Below are positions 8,296 to 17,357 of a stretch of DNA of 64,000 nucleotides, piece by piece. The DNA is from Roseococcus sp. SYP-B2431. Lineage in GTDB: Bacteria > Pseudomonadota > Alphaproteobacteria > Acetobacterales > Acetobacteraceae. Under the pieces are notes generated by a model. It made no database searches, was not told where the DNA came from, and worked only from the letters and a program-made list of their open reading frames with translations. Location of the stretch: the NCBI RefSeq assembly GCF_004336745.1, contig NZ_SJXD01000026.1, positions 372,001-436,000 on the forward strand, in the 5' to 3' direction. How positions within the stretch are numbered: the first letter of the stretch is position 1; every line of letters starts with the position of its first letter. Position numbers and translations under genes: made by a program.

Positions 8296-10083
8296 ATGTT
8301 CACGACCCGCCCCGAGATCGCCGGTACCTTCGGCGTTGTGGCCTCCACGCACTGGCTCGCGAGCCAGGTCGGCATGGCGGTGCTGGAGCGGGGCGGCAAT
8401 GCCTTCGACGCGGCGGCGGCGGCGGGCTTCACCCTGCAGATCGTCGAGCCGCACCTGAACGGCCCCGGCGGCGACTGCCCGATCATCCTGCACGACGCGA
8501 AGCTCGGGAAGGAGCTGGTGATCTGCGGCCAGGGGCCGGCACCGGCTGGCCTGACCGTCGATCTGGTGAAGGGAAAGTACGGCCTCGACATCATGCCGGG
8601 CACCGGCTTCCTGGCCGCCCCCGTCCCCGGCGCCTTCGACGCCTGGGCCTTGATGCTGCTCAACCACGGCACCTGGCGGCTGCGCGACGTGCTGGCCTTT
8701 GCCATCTCCTATGCCCGGCACGGCGCGCACATGGTGCCCCGGGTGTGCCAGACTGTGGCGACCGTCAAGCCGCTCTTCGAGGCCGAGTGGAAGAGCTCGG
8801 CCGCCCTCTGGCTGCGCGATGGCGGCCCCCAGCCCGGCAAGCTCTACGCCAACCCCACCTTGGCCGACACCTATGAGAGGGTGATCCGCGAGGCGGAGTC
8901 GCAGGGCCGCGACCGCGAGGCCGAGATCCAGGCCGCGCGGAACGCCTGGTATTCTGGCTTCGTCGCCGAGGCGATCGACCGCTTCGGCCGGACGCCGGCG
9001 ATGGACACCTCGGGCCGGCGCCACGCGGCGGCCCTGACCGGCCAGGACATGGCAGGCTGGCGCGCCGGCGTGGAGGCGCCCGTATCCCTGGAGTTCATGG
9101 GCACGACGGTCCTGAAATGCGGCCCCTGGAGCCAGGGGCCGGCCATGCTGCAGACCCTGGCCCTGCTCTCCGGCTTCGACCTCGCGGCGATGGACCCGGT
9201 GGGCGAGGCCTTCGTCCATCATGTGACCGAGGCCATGAAGCTCGCCTTCGCCGACCGCGAGGCCTTCTACGGCGACCCCGGCTTCACCGCGGTCCCGCTC
9301 ACGACCCTGCTGTCCAAGGCCTATGCGGACGAGCGGCGCCGGCTGATCGGCCACGACGCCTCGCTGGAGTTCCGGCCCGGCAACCCCGACGGCCTCCCCA
9401 TCCGCGGCGTGAACTACGCCGCCGCCGTCCACCGGGCCGAGGTCATGGCCATGGCGGCGGGCACGGGCGAGCCGACCGTCTCGCGCCTCGGCGCCTCGGG
9501 CGGCGACACCTGCCATGTCGACGTGATCGACCGGCACGGGAACTTCGTGAGCGCCACGCCCTCGGCCGGCTGGCTGCAATCCTCGCCGGCCATCCCGGAA
9601 CTCGGCTTCTGCCTCGGCTCGCGCTGCCAGATGTTCTGGCTGGACGAGACGCTGCCCAACGGCCTGCAGCCCGGCAAGCGCCCGCGCACGACGCTCTCCC
9701 CCTCGATGGTCCTGCGCGACGGCAAGCCCTGGATGAGCTTCGGCACCCCCGGCGGCGAGCAGCAGGACCAGTGGCAATCCATCATGCTCTCGCGGATGCT
9801 GGCCCACGGCTTCAACATCCAGGAGGCGATCGACCTGCCCTCCTTCCACTCCGAGCATTGGGTGAGCAGCTTCTGGCCGCGCGGCGCCAGGCCCGGCAAG
9901 CTGGTGCTGGAGGGGCGCTACGCGCCGGAGGTGCTTTCGGCGCTCCACGCGCGCGGCCACAAGGTCGAGATGGGCGGCGAGTGGAGCGAGGGGCGCCTGA
10001 CCGGCGCCCGCCGCGAGCCCGACGGGCAAATCTTCGCCGGGGCGAACCCCCGCGGCATGCAGGGCTACGCCGTCGGCCGCTGA
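8296..10083 (+). CDS. Gamma-glutamyltransferase family protein (Ntn hydrolase)
   Basis: A 595-residue member of the GGT/cephalosporin acylase-like Ntn-hydrolase family. These proteins self-cleave so that a new N-terminal Thr becomes the nucleophile for hydrolysing or transferring gamma-glutamyl (or related acyl) groups. The predicted cleavage site is GGDTCHVDVID with Thr405. Downstream is SPSMVLRDGKPWMSFGTPGGEQQ, equivalent to the GGT substrate loop. No signal peptide is evident (MFTTRPEIAGTFGVVAS...), so it is probably cytoplasmic, unlike E. coli GGT. AAAAGG precedes the ATG; an in-frame start 12 codons earlier lacks support. It diverges from phnN and converges on an SDR gene. The true substrate is unknown; many such proteins accompany uptake and catabolic genes rather than glutathione metabolism. 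Confidence 0.88.
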   Translation: MFTTRPEIAGTFGVVASTHWLASQVGMAVLERGGNAFDAAAAAGFTLQIVEPHLNGPGGDCPIILHDAKLGKELVICGQGPAPAGLTVDLVKGKYGLDIMPGTGFLAAPVPGAFDAWALMLLNHGTWRLRDVLAFAISYARHGAHMVPRVCQTVATVKPLFEAEWKSSAALWLRDGGPQPGKLYANPTLADTYERVIREAESQGRDREAEIQAARNAWYSGFVAEAIDRFGRTPAMDTSGRRHAAALTGQDMAGWRAGVEAPVSLEFMGTTVLKCGPWSQGPAMLQTLALLSGFDLAAMDPVGEAFVHHVTEAMKLAFADREAFYGDPGFTAVPLTTLLSKAYADERRRLIGHDASLEFRPGNPDGLPIRGVNYAAAVHRAEVMAMAAGTGEPTVSRLGASGGDTCHVDVIDRHGNFVSATPSAGWLQSSPAIPELGFCLGSRCQMFWLDETLPNGLQPGKRPRTTLSPSMVLRDGKPWMSFGTPGGEQQDQWQSIMLSRMLAHGFNIQEAIDLPSFHSEHWVSSFWPRGARPGKLVLEGRYAPEVLSALHARGHKVEMGGEWSEGRLTGARREPDGQIFAGANPRGMQGYAVGR

Positions 10084-10108
10084 GCGCGCCGGAGGGCTCC
10101 CCCGGGGA

Positions 10109-10870
10109 TCACAGCTTGCGCTGCTGCGAGGCCAGGTAGCTGCGGTTGCGCGTCGGGGTGATCAGCACCTCGTTGATGCAGACATGCGCCGGCATGGTCG
10201 CCAGGAAGATCACCAGCGCCCCGCAATCCTCCGGCTGCACCATCTCCGCCAGCTCCTTCTCGCTGAGCTTGTTGGGGCGCTTGTCGAGGATGGGCGTGCG
10301 CACCTCGCCCGGACACAGGGCCGTGGAGCGGATGCCGTTGCCGCATTCCTCCATGTTGAGGCTGTGGCTCATCGCCACCACCGCATGCTTCGAGGCTGTG
10401 TAGCCGGCCCCGGACAGCGGGCTCACGAAGCGGCCGGCCATCGAGGCGGTGTGGATCATCAGCCCGCCGCCCTGCGCGCGCATGATCGGCAGCGCCGACA
10501 TGGCGCAGTAGAAAGCCGAGAAGAGGTTGCCGTTCACCAGCTCCTGAACGCCCTCGGGCTTCAGGTCCTTCCAGCTGCGCTGCTGGATGTTCACGCCGGC
10601 ATTGTTCACGAGGATGTCGAGGCGGCCGAGCTCCTTCTGGATGAAGTCCGCCACCTTCTGCACGGCCGCGGGCTCGGCGAGATCCGCCACCTTCACATGC
10701 ACGGTCCCGCCCGCGGCCTGGATCGTGGCCGCCACCTTGTCGAGCTTTTCCCTGGTGCGCCCCGTGAGGACGACGGTCGCCCCCTCCGCGGCCAGCGCGA
10801 TCGCGGCAGCCTCGCCGATGCCGCTCCCCGCCCCCGTCACCCATGCGGTCTGCCCAGCCAACTTGCCCAT
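10109..10870 (-). CDS. Short-chain dehydrogenase/reductase (SDR), classical type
   Basis: A 253-residue NAD(P)-dependent oxidoreductase. The cofactor motif is TGAGSGIGEAAAIAL at residues 12-26. NNAGVNIQQRS is the conserved NNAG region near residue 90, and the catalytic pair appears as GYTASKHAVVAMSHS (Tyr and Lys, near residue 156). The upstream catalytic Ser region reads HTASMAGRFVSPLSGAG. The region after the active site, CPGEVRTPIL, is normal. The C-terminal tail differs from FabG and the substrate cannot be told. It diverges from the 2-hydroxyacid dehydrogenase across 124 bases that probably hold both promoters, though no clear consensus boxes are visible. Confidence 0.9.
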   Translation of the reverse strand: MGKLAGQTAWVTGAGSGIGEAAAIALAAEGATVVLTGRTREKLDKVAATIQAAGGTVHVKVADLAEPAAVQKVADFIQKELGRLDILVNNAGVNIQQRSWKDLKPEGVQELVNGNLFSAFYCAMSALPIMRAQGGGLMIHTASMAGRFVSPLSGAGYTASKHAVVAMSHSLNMEECGNGIRSTALCPGEVRTPILDKRPNKLSEKELAEMVQPEDCGALVIFLATMPAHVCINEVLITPTRNRSYLASQQRKL

Positions 10871-10994
10871 CGGACACTCCCTCCGTTCCTTAGATGCGCG
10901 AGCCTAGATGCCCCGCCTGCATGTGCAAGGGCCCGGCTTGCCGCACCGTCATGAGCATGCTTCGCTCGCCGAAATTCATTGGGAGAAAACGCAG

Positions 10995-12038
10995 ATGGCG
11001 AAATTCCGCATCGTCACGCCCGCGGGCGCAAGCTTCACCGTCGCCGGGGGCGGCTACGACCTCGAGATGGAGGCGCTCCAGGGCATGGACGCCGAGATCG
11101 TCGAGGCCCCCATGGACACGGCGGGCTTCATCGCCGCGGCCAAGGACGCGGACGCCATCTACGCCAAGGGCATCAACATCACGGCCGAGATCATCGCGGG
11201 GCTGCAGAACTGCAAGTCCATCACGCTCGGCTCCGTCGGCGTGGACAGCGTGGACGTGAAGGCCGCGACGCGCGCCGGCATCCCCGTGACGAACGTGCCG
11301 GACACCTTCATCGAGGAGGTCGCCGACCACGCGATGACGCTGCTCCTCTCGACCTTCCGCCGCGTGATCGAGCAGGACAAGATGGTGCGCGAGCATCGCT
11401 GGAAGGAAGGCCGCCCCGCGCTGCTGAAGATCCCCCGCCTCATGGGCCAGACGCTCGGCTTCGTCAGCTTCGGCCGCGTGGCCCGCGCGGTGGCCAAGCG
11501 CGCCGCGCCCTTCGGCCTGCGCCTGATCGCCTATGACCCGTTCCTCGACGAGACGCAGATCAGCGAGCACGGCGTGATGCCGGTCTCGCTCAACGACGTG
11601 ATGAGCCAGTCGGACTTCGTGTCCATGCACGCGCCGGCGCGGCCGGAATGCACGCATCTCCTCAAGGAGGAGCATTTCCGGAAGATGAAGAAGACCAGCA
11701 TCTTCATCAACACGGGCCGTGGCCCGACGGTGGACGAAGCCGCGCTGATCAAGGCGCTGACCGAAGGCTGGATCGCCTATGCCGGGCTGGACGTGCTGGA
11801 GGTCGAGCCGCCCTCGCACAACAACCCGCTGCTGAGCATGGACAATGTGATCCTCTCCGCGCACACGGCCTCGGCCTCGGCGCGCTTCGACGAGGCGCGC
11901 AAGCGCCGCGTGGGCAGCGAGCTGGCGCTGGTCCTCTCGGGCAAGTGGCCGATGAGCTGCGTGAACCCGGCCGTGCTGCAGAACACCAAGTTGCAGCGGT
12001 GGCAGCCGGTGGGAATCGGCCGCGGACCGAACAGCTGA
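10995..12038 (+). CDS. D-2-hydroxyacid dehydrogenase family protein (SerA/CtBP-like)
   Basis: A 347-residue member of the D-isomer 2-hydroxyacid dehydrogenases, which reduce 2-keto acids with NAD(P)H. The catalytic Arg lies in INTGRGPTVDEAAL, the Glu in LDVLEVEPP and the His in SAHTASASARF. The nucleotide-binding loop reads LGFVSFGRVARAVA, so the usual G-x-G-x-x-G is S-x-G-x-x-A, an unusual loss of two glycines. GGGAGA lies about eight bases before the chosen ATG; upstream in-frame ATG codons lack a ribosome-binding site. It may work with the neighbouring SDR or ligase cluster, but no substrate can be assigned. Confidence 0.87.
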   Translation: MAKFRIVTPAGASFTVAGGGYDLEMEALQGMDAEIVEAPMDTAGFIAAAKDADAIYAKGINITAEIIAGLQNCKSITLGSVGVDSVDVKAATRAGIPVTNVPDTFIEEVADHAMTLLLSTFRRVIEQDKMVREHRWKEGRPALLKIPRLMGQTLGFVSFGRVARAVAKRAAPFGLRLIAYDPFLDETQISEHGVMPVSLNDVMSQSDFVSMHAPARPECTHLLKEEHFRKMKKTSIFINTGRGPTVDEAALIKALTEGWIAYAGLDVLEVEPPSHNNPLLSMDNVILSAHTASASARFDEARKRRVGSELALVLSGKWPMSCVNPAVLQNTKLQRWQPVGIGRGPNS

Positions 12039-12048
12039 CGGCGCGGTC

Positions 12049-12140
12049 TTGAGGGGGCTTTGCCCCCTCAAACTCCCCCAGCAGGGAACACGTTCCCTGC
12101 ACCCTCATTCCTGAAGTAGGGCGAGGGCAGCGGCCCTCGC
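12049..12140. repeat. Three tandem perfect hairpins between convergent genes (REP-like element / bidirectional terminator)
   Basis: Three separate palindromes follow one another. TTGAGGGGGC-TTT-GCCCCCTCAA is at 12049-12071 (10-bp stem). GCAGGGAA-CACG-TTCCCTGC is at 12081-12100 (8-bp stem). GCGAGGGC-AGCG-GCCCTCGC is at 12121-12140 (8-bp stem). They fill the gap between a plus-strand dehydrogenase and a minus-strand ligase. The first and third can act as terminators in either direction. The layout of short GC palindromes joined by 'CCCCCAGCAGGG' spacers resembles intergenic repetitive elements of alphaproteobacteria. Copy number in the genome cannot be judged from this window. Confidence 0.6.
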
Positions 12141-12145
12141 ATTGA

Positions 12146-13705
12146 CTAGAATCGGATGCCTTCCGCTTCCAGGCGCTCGCGAAGCAAGGCCTTCGGGATC
12201 TTCCCGTAGGCCGACTTTGGGAGCTCCTCCCAGAAGACGAATTGCTGCGGATGACGGTAGCGCGCGAGCTGCCCGTCCAGATGCGCGAGCAGCTCGGGGC
12301 CTTCGGCCAAGGCGCCTGCATTCAGCACCACGCAGGCCACGCCCGCCTCGCCCCATTTCGGATGCGCCAGCCCGACCACGGCACATTCCGCGACCGCGGG
12401 GTGCGTCAGCAGCGCCTCCTCCACCTCGCGCGGATAGACGTTCGAGCCGCCGGAGATGAACATGTCTGAGGCGCGGCCGGTGATATGCAGGAAGCCCCGC
12501 GCGTCGAGAAATCCCAGGTCGCCCGTGTGGAACCAGCCGTGGCGGAACGCCTTTTCCGTCCCCTCCTCGTTCTGCCAGTAACCGGCGAGCACGGCATTGC
12601 CGCGCACGCAGATCCCGCCCTGCTCGCCGGGCGGAAGGCGCCGGCCGTCCTCGTCCAGGATGGCGAGGTCCATGCCGGTCCGCGGCATGCCGCAGCTGCC
12701 GACGCTCGGATCGCTGTCGTCCATCGTATGCTGGTCGGGACGCAGGACGGTGATGTTGCCGGTCACCTCGCCCAGCCCGAAATACTGCACGAGACAGCGG
12801 CCGAGCCGTTCCATCGCGCGCTTCTGGTCCGCCCGGTACATCGGTGCGCCCGCATAGATCACGTGGCGCAGGGCATGCGGCGCCGCGCGCCCGTCGGCCA
12901 CGAGCATGTTCAGGATGGTCGGCACGGTGAACATGTTGGTCACGCCATGCCGCTCGATCAGCTCCCAGGCGGTGCCGGGATCCAGCCGCTCGCCCGGCAT
13001 GAGGATGGAGCAGGCGCCGCGCGCCACCTGGCTCATCGCGTGGATGCCCGCGCCATGGCTGAGCGGCGCCACGACCAGCGAGACGTCGCGCTCCGTCAGC
13101 CCCGGCATGAGGTCGGCCAGGTGGTTGGTGACGACGAAGCCCATCTGCCCATGCGTCAGCACCGCCGCCTTCGGCCGGCCGGTGGTGCCGGAGGTGAAGA
13201 AGAACCAGCAGGGATGGTCGCGATCCACATCCGCCTCGTGATCGGGCGGCGGCGCCGGCGTGCCGGCGATCAACGCCTCGAAATCCAGTTCGCCCTCCCG
13301 CGCATCGCCGACGGCGAGGATCAGCCGGCAGTCCGGCGCCGCCTCCCGCACCGCATCGGCATGGCCGGCGAAGCCATGGTCGCGCAGCATGGCGCGCGCG
13401 CCGCTCGCCGCGGCGAGGTAGGCCGCTTCGGGCGGCGTCAGCCGGACATTGGTGGGCACCCAGACCGCGCCGAGCTTCAGGCAGGCCCAGAGGCTCTCGA
13501 ACATCACGTTGGAGTTGCGGGAATGGACCAGCACCCGGTCGCCCGGCGCGATGCCCTGCGCGCGCAGCGCCGCGCAAAGGCGGTCGACGCGCGCATTCAT
13601 CTCGGCCCAGCTCCAGCTCCGCTCCCGCCAGATCAGCGCCGGCGCATCCGGCAGGCGCCGCGCCGTCTGGGTCAGCAGCCGGCCGAGATTGGTCGTGGGG
13701 ATCAC
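12146..13705 (-). CDS. AMP-dependent acid-CoA ligase (acyl-CoA synthetase, ANL family)
   Basis: A 519-residue adenylate-forming enzyme that activates a carboxylic acid to its acyl-CoA via an acyl-AMP. The AMP-binding P-loop is FFTSGTTGRPKAAVLTH (about residues 165-181). YFGLGEVTGNITVL is near 300, the hinge region is TGDLGFLDARGFLHITGRASD (about 395-415), and the catalytic C-terminal Lys lies in LPKSAYGKIPKALL. The start is the GTG whose GTGA overlaps the stop codon of the upstream SDR, so the two are translationally coupled. Specificity is not readable; the neighbouring TRAP transporter suggests an imported organic or aromatic acid. Confidence 0.92.
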   Translation of the reverse strand: MIPTTNLGRLLTQTARRLPDAPALIWRERSWSWAEMNARVDRLCAALRAQGIAPGDRVLVHSRNSNVMFESLWACLKLGAVWVPTNVRLTPPEAAYLAAASGARAMLRDHGFAGHADAVREAAPDCRLILAVGDAREGELDFEALIAGTPAPPPDHEADVDRDHPCWFFFTSGTTGRPKAAVLTHGQMGFVVTNHLADLMPGLTERDVSLVVAPLSHGAGIHAMSQVARGACSILMPGERLDPGTAWELIERHGVTNMFTVPTILNMLVADGRAAPHALRHVIYAGAPMYRADQKRAMERLGRCLVQYFGLGEVTGNITVLRPDQHTMDDSDPSVGSCGMPRTGMDLAILDEDGRRLPPGEQGGICVRGNAVLAGYWQNEEGTEKAFRHGWFHTGDLGFLDARGFLHITGRASDMFISGGSNVYPREVEEALLTHPAVAECAVVGLAHPKWGEAGVACVVLNAGALAEGPELLAHLDGQLARYRHPQQFVFWEELPKSAYGKIPKALLRERLEAEGIRF

Positions 13706-14400
13706 GCCATCACCCCGGCTCCGGCATAGCCGCCATCCACCGGCAGGGCGTGGCCGGTGATGTAGGAGGAACGCGCCTCGTCCAGCAGGAAGAGCGCGGC
13801 CTGCGCCACCTCCTCCGCCCGGCCGTAGCGGCCTGCGGGAATACGCGAGAGCCACTGCGCGCGGGTCTCGGCGTCGTGCAGCCTCGTCACCAGAGGCGTC
13901 TCGATCGGCGCCGGGCACAGGGCGTTCACGCGGATGCGGTGCGGCGCGAGGTCGATCGCCAGGACCTGCGCCATGTTGATCACCGCCGCCTTGGAGGCGC
14001 CATAGGCCACCCGCCCCTGCACGCCGCGCAGGCCCGAGACCGAGGCGACGAAGACGATCGAGCCGCCCATCCCTGTCGCCACCATCGCCCGCGCCGCCGC
14101 CTGGGCCACCAGGAAGCTCCCGGTCAGGTTCACGTCCAGGATGCGGCGGAACACCTCCGGATCCGTCTCCAGGATCGGCGTCGCCGCCGAGATTCCAGCG
14201 CTGCACACCACGCCGCGCAGCCCGCCCATCCCGCCGACCCAGCGCGCGACCGCCGCCGCGTCGGTCACGTCCAGCGCCGTGATCCCTTCGCCCGGTGTCC
14301 GATCGGCCGCGTCCACCTGCCACCCGGCCTCACGTGCCGACCCGGCGATCGCGAGCCCGATCCCGGAAGCCCCGCCCGTCACGGCCAATCGCATGTCCAT
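13702..14400 (-). CDS. Short-chain dehydrogenase/reductase (SDR)
   Basis: A 232-residue classical SDR with cofactor motif VTGGASGIGLAIAG near the N terminus. The NNAG position is altered to CSAGISAATP, and the catalytic block is VAYGASKAAVINMAQ (Tyr/Lys), followed by NALCPAPIETPLV. It ends VDGGYAGAGVMA, the usual SDR C terminus. The first ATG is only two bases after GGGGGA; a second ATG two codons later has better spacing (start at 14394), so the protein may be 230 residues. It is coupled to the downstream ligase by a GTGA overlap and diverges from dctP. It is probably a dehydrogenase in the same catabolic pathway. Confidence 0.88.
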   Translation of the reverse strand: MDMRLAVTGGASGIGLAIAGSAREAGWQVDAADRTPGEGITALDVTDAAAVARWVGGMGGLRGVVCSAGISAATPILETDPEVFRRILDVNLTGSFLVAQAAARAMVATGMGGSIVFVASVSGLRGVQGRVAYGASKAAVINMAQVLAIDLAPHRIRVNALCPAPIETPLVTRLHDAETRAQWLSRIPAGRYGRAEEVAQAALFLLDEARSSYITGHALPVDGGYAGAGVMA

Positions 14401-14500
14401 ATTCCCCCGCTCACGGCCGTCTTGCGCGCCTGGCTTTCCGGACCGCATTGTGACACCGCAACGTGCGGCCGGCACAAGGCCGCCTGGGAGGACCGAGACC

Positions 14501-15541
14501 ATGACCCCGAGCCCGAGCCGCCGCGCCCTGCTGGCCGGCAGCGCCACGCTGCTGGCCACGCCGCATGTCGCGAAGGCGCAGACCCAGTACCGGCCCGAAT
14601 ACAAGATGTCCGTGGTCGGCAACCGCCCCATCCCCTTCGCCGAGGGCGCCTTCCAATGGGCCGAGCTCATCACCGAGCGCTCGGGCGGGCGCATCAACGT
14701 GAAGGTCTATCCCGGCAGCCAGCTGGTGGGCGGCGACCAGACGCGCGAGCTGCTGGCCATGCGCCAGGGCATCATCGACTTCGCGGTGTTCAGCACCATC
14801 AACATCGCCCCGCAGGTGCGCGAGGCCGGCATCTTCCAGCTTCCCTTCCTCATGCCCGACCACCGGGCCTTTGACGCGCTGCTGAACGGCGAGGTCGGCC
14901 GCGACCTGGTCGGCATCATGGACCGCCGCGACGTCACCGCCGTCTCCTTCGGCGAGAACGGCTTCCGCGAGATCAGCAACTCCCGCCGGGCCATCCGCAC
15001 GCCGGCCGACCTGCGCGGCCTGAAGATCCGCTTCGCCGCCGGCGCGATCTTCAACGACATCTTCAACGGCCTCGGCGCCAACCCGCTGCAGATGTCCTTC
15101 GCCGACCTGCAGCCGGCGCTCTCGACCGGCGCGGTGGACGGGCAGGAGAACCCGGTCAACCTCTTCCTGGCCTTCCGCATGGACACGCTGTCGCAGAAGC
15201 ACATGACCATCTGGAACTACGTGAACGACGCGCTGATCTTCGGCCTCAACAAGCAGCTGATGGCCGGCTTCACGCCGGCCGACCAGCAGCTCATCCGCGA
15301 ATGCGGCATCGAGGCGGCGCGGCGCAACATCGCGCTGGCCCGCCGCGGCCTCGGTATCCCCGGCACCGACGACAGCGCGCTGGTCGAGGCGCGCAACCGC
15401 GGCGTCGAGGTGACGGTCCTCAGCGCCGAGGAGAAGCGCGTCTTCGCGACCGCGCTGCGCCCCGTCTACGACAAGTGGTCCGCGACGGTCGGGCGCGAGA
15501 TCGTGGGCAAGGCCGAGGCCGCCATCCGGGCCGCCTCGTGA
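14501..15541 (+). CDS. dctP: TRAP transporter periplasmic substrate-binding protein (DctP family)
   Basis: Captures a carboxylate in the periplasm and delivers it to the DctQM membrane subunits. The 346-residue precursor begins MTPSPSRRALLAGSATLLATPHVAKAQ, an Arg-Arg signal peptide that may be Tat type. The body matches DctP: GSQLVGGDQTRELLAMRQGIIDF, then the arginine-bearing segment GLKIRFAAGAIFNDIFNGLGANPLQMSFADLQPALSTGAVDGQENP. The latter holds the Arg that salt-bridges the carboxylate and the typical family signature. GGGAGGA lies eight bases before the ATG. It is the first gene of a plus-strand dctPQM operon, divergent from the SDR-ligase pair. Confidence 0.95.
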   Translation: MTPSPSRRALLAGSATLLATPHVAKAQTQYRPEYKMSVVGNRPIPFAEGAFQWAELITERSGGRINVKVYPGSQLVGGDQTRELLAMRQGIIDFAVFSTINIAPQVREAGIFQLPFLMPDHRAFDALLNGEVGRDLVGIMDRRDVTAVSFGENGFREISNSRRAIRTPADLRGLKIRFAAGAIFNDIFNGLGANPLQMSFADLQPALSTGAVDGQENPVNLFLAFRMDTLSQKHMTIWNYVNDALIFGLNKQLMAGFTPADQQLIRECGIEAARRNIALARRGLGIPGTDDSALVEARNRGVEVTVLSAEEKRVFATALRPVYDKWSATVGREIVGKAEAAIRAAS

Positions 15542-15554
15542 GGCCTGCCGCCTG

Positions 15555-16064
15555 ATGGCCACGGATTTCGACCCGACCGCGGCCCCCGCCGATCCCCGCA
15601 CGCGCCTCCCGCTGACGCTGGAGCGCGTGCTGCTGGCCGTCGCGATGGGGGCCATGGCGCTCATCACGGCCGGCAACGTGGTGACGCGCTATCTGACCGA
15701 TATCTCCTTCTCCTTCACGGAGGAGTATTCGGTCGCGCTGATGGTGGGCGCGGCCATGGTCGGCACCGCGCTCGCGACGGCGGCGGGCCGGCACATCCGC
15801 ATCGGCTATTTCGTCGACAAGCTCCCGCCGCGTCGCCGGCGTATCGCCGACATCGTCGCCAGCGCGCTGCTCATCCTCTGCTTCGCGCTGATCGCCTGGT
15901 ATGGCGCGCGCATGGTCTGGGACGAGTACGATTTCGAGGTGCTGTCCCCCGGTCTCGGCCATCCGCAATGGCTCTACAGCGTCTGGCTGCCGGTGCTGGC
16001 GCTTCTGGTGATCGGGCGCGCGGCGGGCCGCATCCTCCGCCTCTGGCGCGGAGAGGATTCGTGA
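15555..16064 (+). CDS. dctQ: TRAP transporter small membrane subunit (DctQ family)
   Basis: A 169-residue protein with four predicted transmembrane helices. They lie roughly at residues 17-38 (ERVLLAVAMGAMALITAGNV), 50-70, 95-115 and 130-150, matching DctQ. The conserved ITAGNVVTRYL and FSFTEEYSVALMVGAAMVGTA segments are present. It follows dctP by 13 bases, with GAGG before the ATG. It ends in a GTGA overlap with dctM, so the membrane subunits are translationally coupled. Confidence 0.93.
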   Translation: MATDFDPTAAPADPRTRLPLTLERVLLAVAMGAMALITAGNVVTRYLTDISFSFTEEYSVALMVGAAMVGTALATAAGRHIRIGYFVDKLPPRRRRIADIVASALLILCFALIAWYGARMVWDEYDFEVLSPGLGHPQWLYSVWLPVLALLVIGRAAGRILRLWRGEDS

Positions 16065-17347
16065 TCGGCGCCGTCCTCTTCCTCATGTTCCTGGTGCTGC
16101 TGCTGGGCGGCGTGCCGATCGGCGTGGCCCTCGGCCTCGCCGGCGCGCTGGCGATCACCCTGGCCGACCAGACTCTCATGGCCATGCCAACCAACGTCTA
16201 TGCCGGCATCGCGAAATATCCGCTGATCGCCATCCCCATGTTCGTGCTGGTCGGCTGCGTCTTCGACCGGACAGGCGTGGCGCTGCGGCTCGTGCGCTTC
16301 GCGACGGCGGTGGTCGGCGCCGGGCGCGGCGCGCTGGCCTCGGTGGCGGTGCTGGTGGCCATGGTGATCGGCGGCATCTCCGGCTCCGGCCCGGCCACCT
16401 CGGCCGCCGTCGGCCAGGTGGTGACGCGCAGCATGGTGAAGGACGGCTATCCCCGCCCCTTCATCGCCGGGACCGTCGCGGCGGCGGCGGCGACGGACAT
16501 CCTGATCCCGCCCTCCATCGCCTTCATCGTCTATGCGGTGATGGTGCCCGGCGTCTCGGTGCCCGCGATCTTCATGGCCGGCATGATGCCGGGGATCCTG
16601 GCGGGCTTCGCCATCATCGTCCCGATCGTGATCATCTCCTGGCTCAAGGATTTCGGCGGAAAGAACCCCGACCGCGATCGTCTCTCGGTCTGGCAGGCCT
16701 TCAAGGAGGCGATCTGGGGGCTGATGGCGCCCGTGGTCATCCTCGGCGGCATGCGCATCGGCGCCTTCACGCCGACCGAGGCCGCGGTGATGGCCGTGTT
16801 CTACGGCCTCTTCGTCGGCTTCGTCATCTATCGCAGCATGACGCTGCGCGACCTCTACGAGATGCTGGTGGAGGCGGGCGAGATCTCCGCCGTCATCCTC
16901 ATCATCATCGCGCTCGCCAGCGTCTTCGCCTGGTCCACGGCGACGCTGGGCATCGTGCAGCCCATCGCCGGCTGGATCGTGGGGCTGGGGCTCGGGGAAT
17001 ACGGCACCATCGCGCTGCTGATGATCGCGCTCATCTTCATCGGCATGTTCCTCGACGGGGTCTCGACCTTCCTGATCCTGCTGCCGGTGCTGATCCCCAT
17101 CGCCATGGCCTTCCACTGGGATCTCACCTGGTTCGGCGTCATCCTCACCATGAAGATCGCCATCGGCCAGTTCACCCCGCCCATGGCCGTGAACCTGATG
17201 GTGAGCTGCCGCATCGCGGGCGTGACCATGGAGAGCACCATCCCCTGGGTGGTCTGGATGATCCTGGCCATGTTCGTGGCGCTGGCGCTGGTGGTGGTGT
17301 TCCCGGGCATCGCGCTCTGGCTCCCCGCCGCGGCCGGCATGATGTGA
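16061..17347 (+). CDS. dctM: TRAP transporter large permease subunit (DctM family)
   Basis: The sodium-coupled transport channel of the TRAP system, 428 residues with about 12 transmembrane helices. Recognisable blocks are GGVPIGVALGLAGALAI, SGSGPATSAAVGQVVTRSMVKDGYP, ILIPPSIAFIVYAVM and QFTPPMAVNLMVSCRIAGV. The start is the GTG in the GTGA overlap with dctQ, giving MIGAVLFLMFLVLLLGG. With dctP and dctQ it forms a complete transporter. The adjacent acyl-CoA synthetases suggest that the imported acid is immediately activated with CoA. Confidence 0.96.
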   Translation: MIGAVLFLMFLVLLLGGVPIGVALGLAGALAITLADQTLMAMPTNVYAGIAKYPLIAIPMFVLVGCVFDRTGVALRLVRFATAVVGAGRGALASVAVLVAMVIGGISGSGPATSAAVGQVVTRSMVKDGYPRPFIAGTVAAAAATDILIPPSIAFIVYAVMVPGVSVPAIFMAGMMPGILAGFAIIVPIVIISWLKDFGGKNPDRDRLSVWQAFKEAIWGLMAPVVILGGMRIGAFTPTEAAVMAVFYGLFVGFVIYRSMTLRDLYEMLVEAGEISAVILIIIALASVFAWSTATLGIVQPIAGWIVGLGLGEYGTIALLMIALIFIGMFLDGVSTFLILLPVLIPIAMAFHWDLTWFGVILTMKIAIGQFTPPMAVNLMVSCRIAGVTMESTIPWVVWMILAMFVALALVVVFPGIALWLPAAAGMM

Positions 17348-17357
17348 CGCCGCCGTT

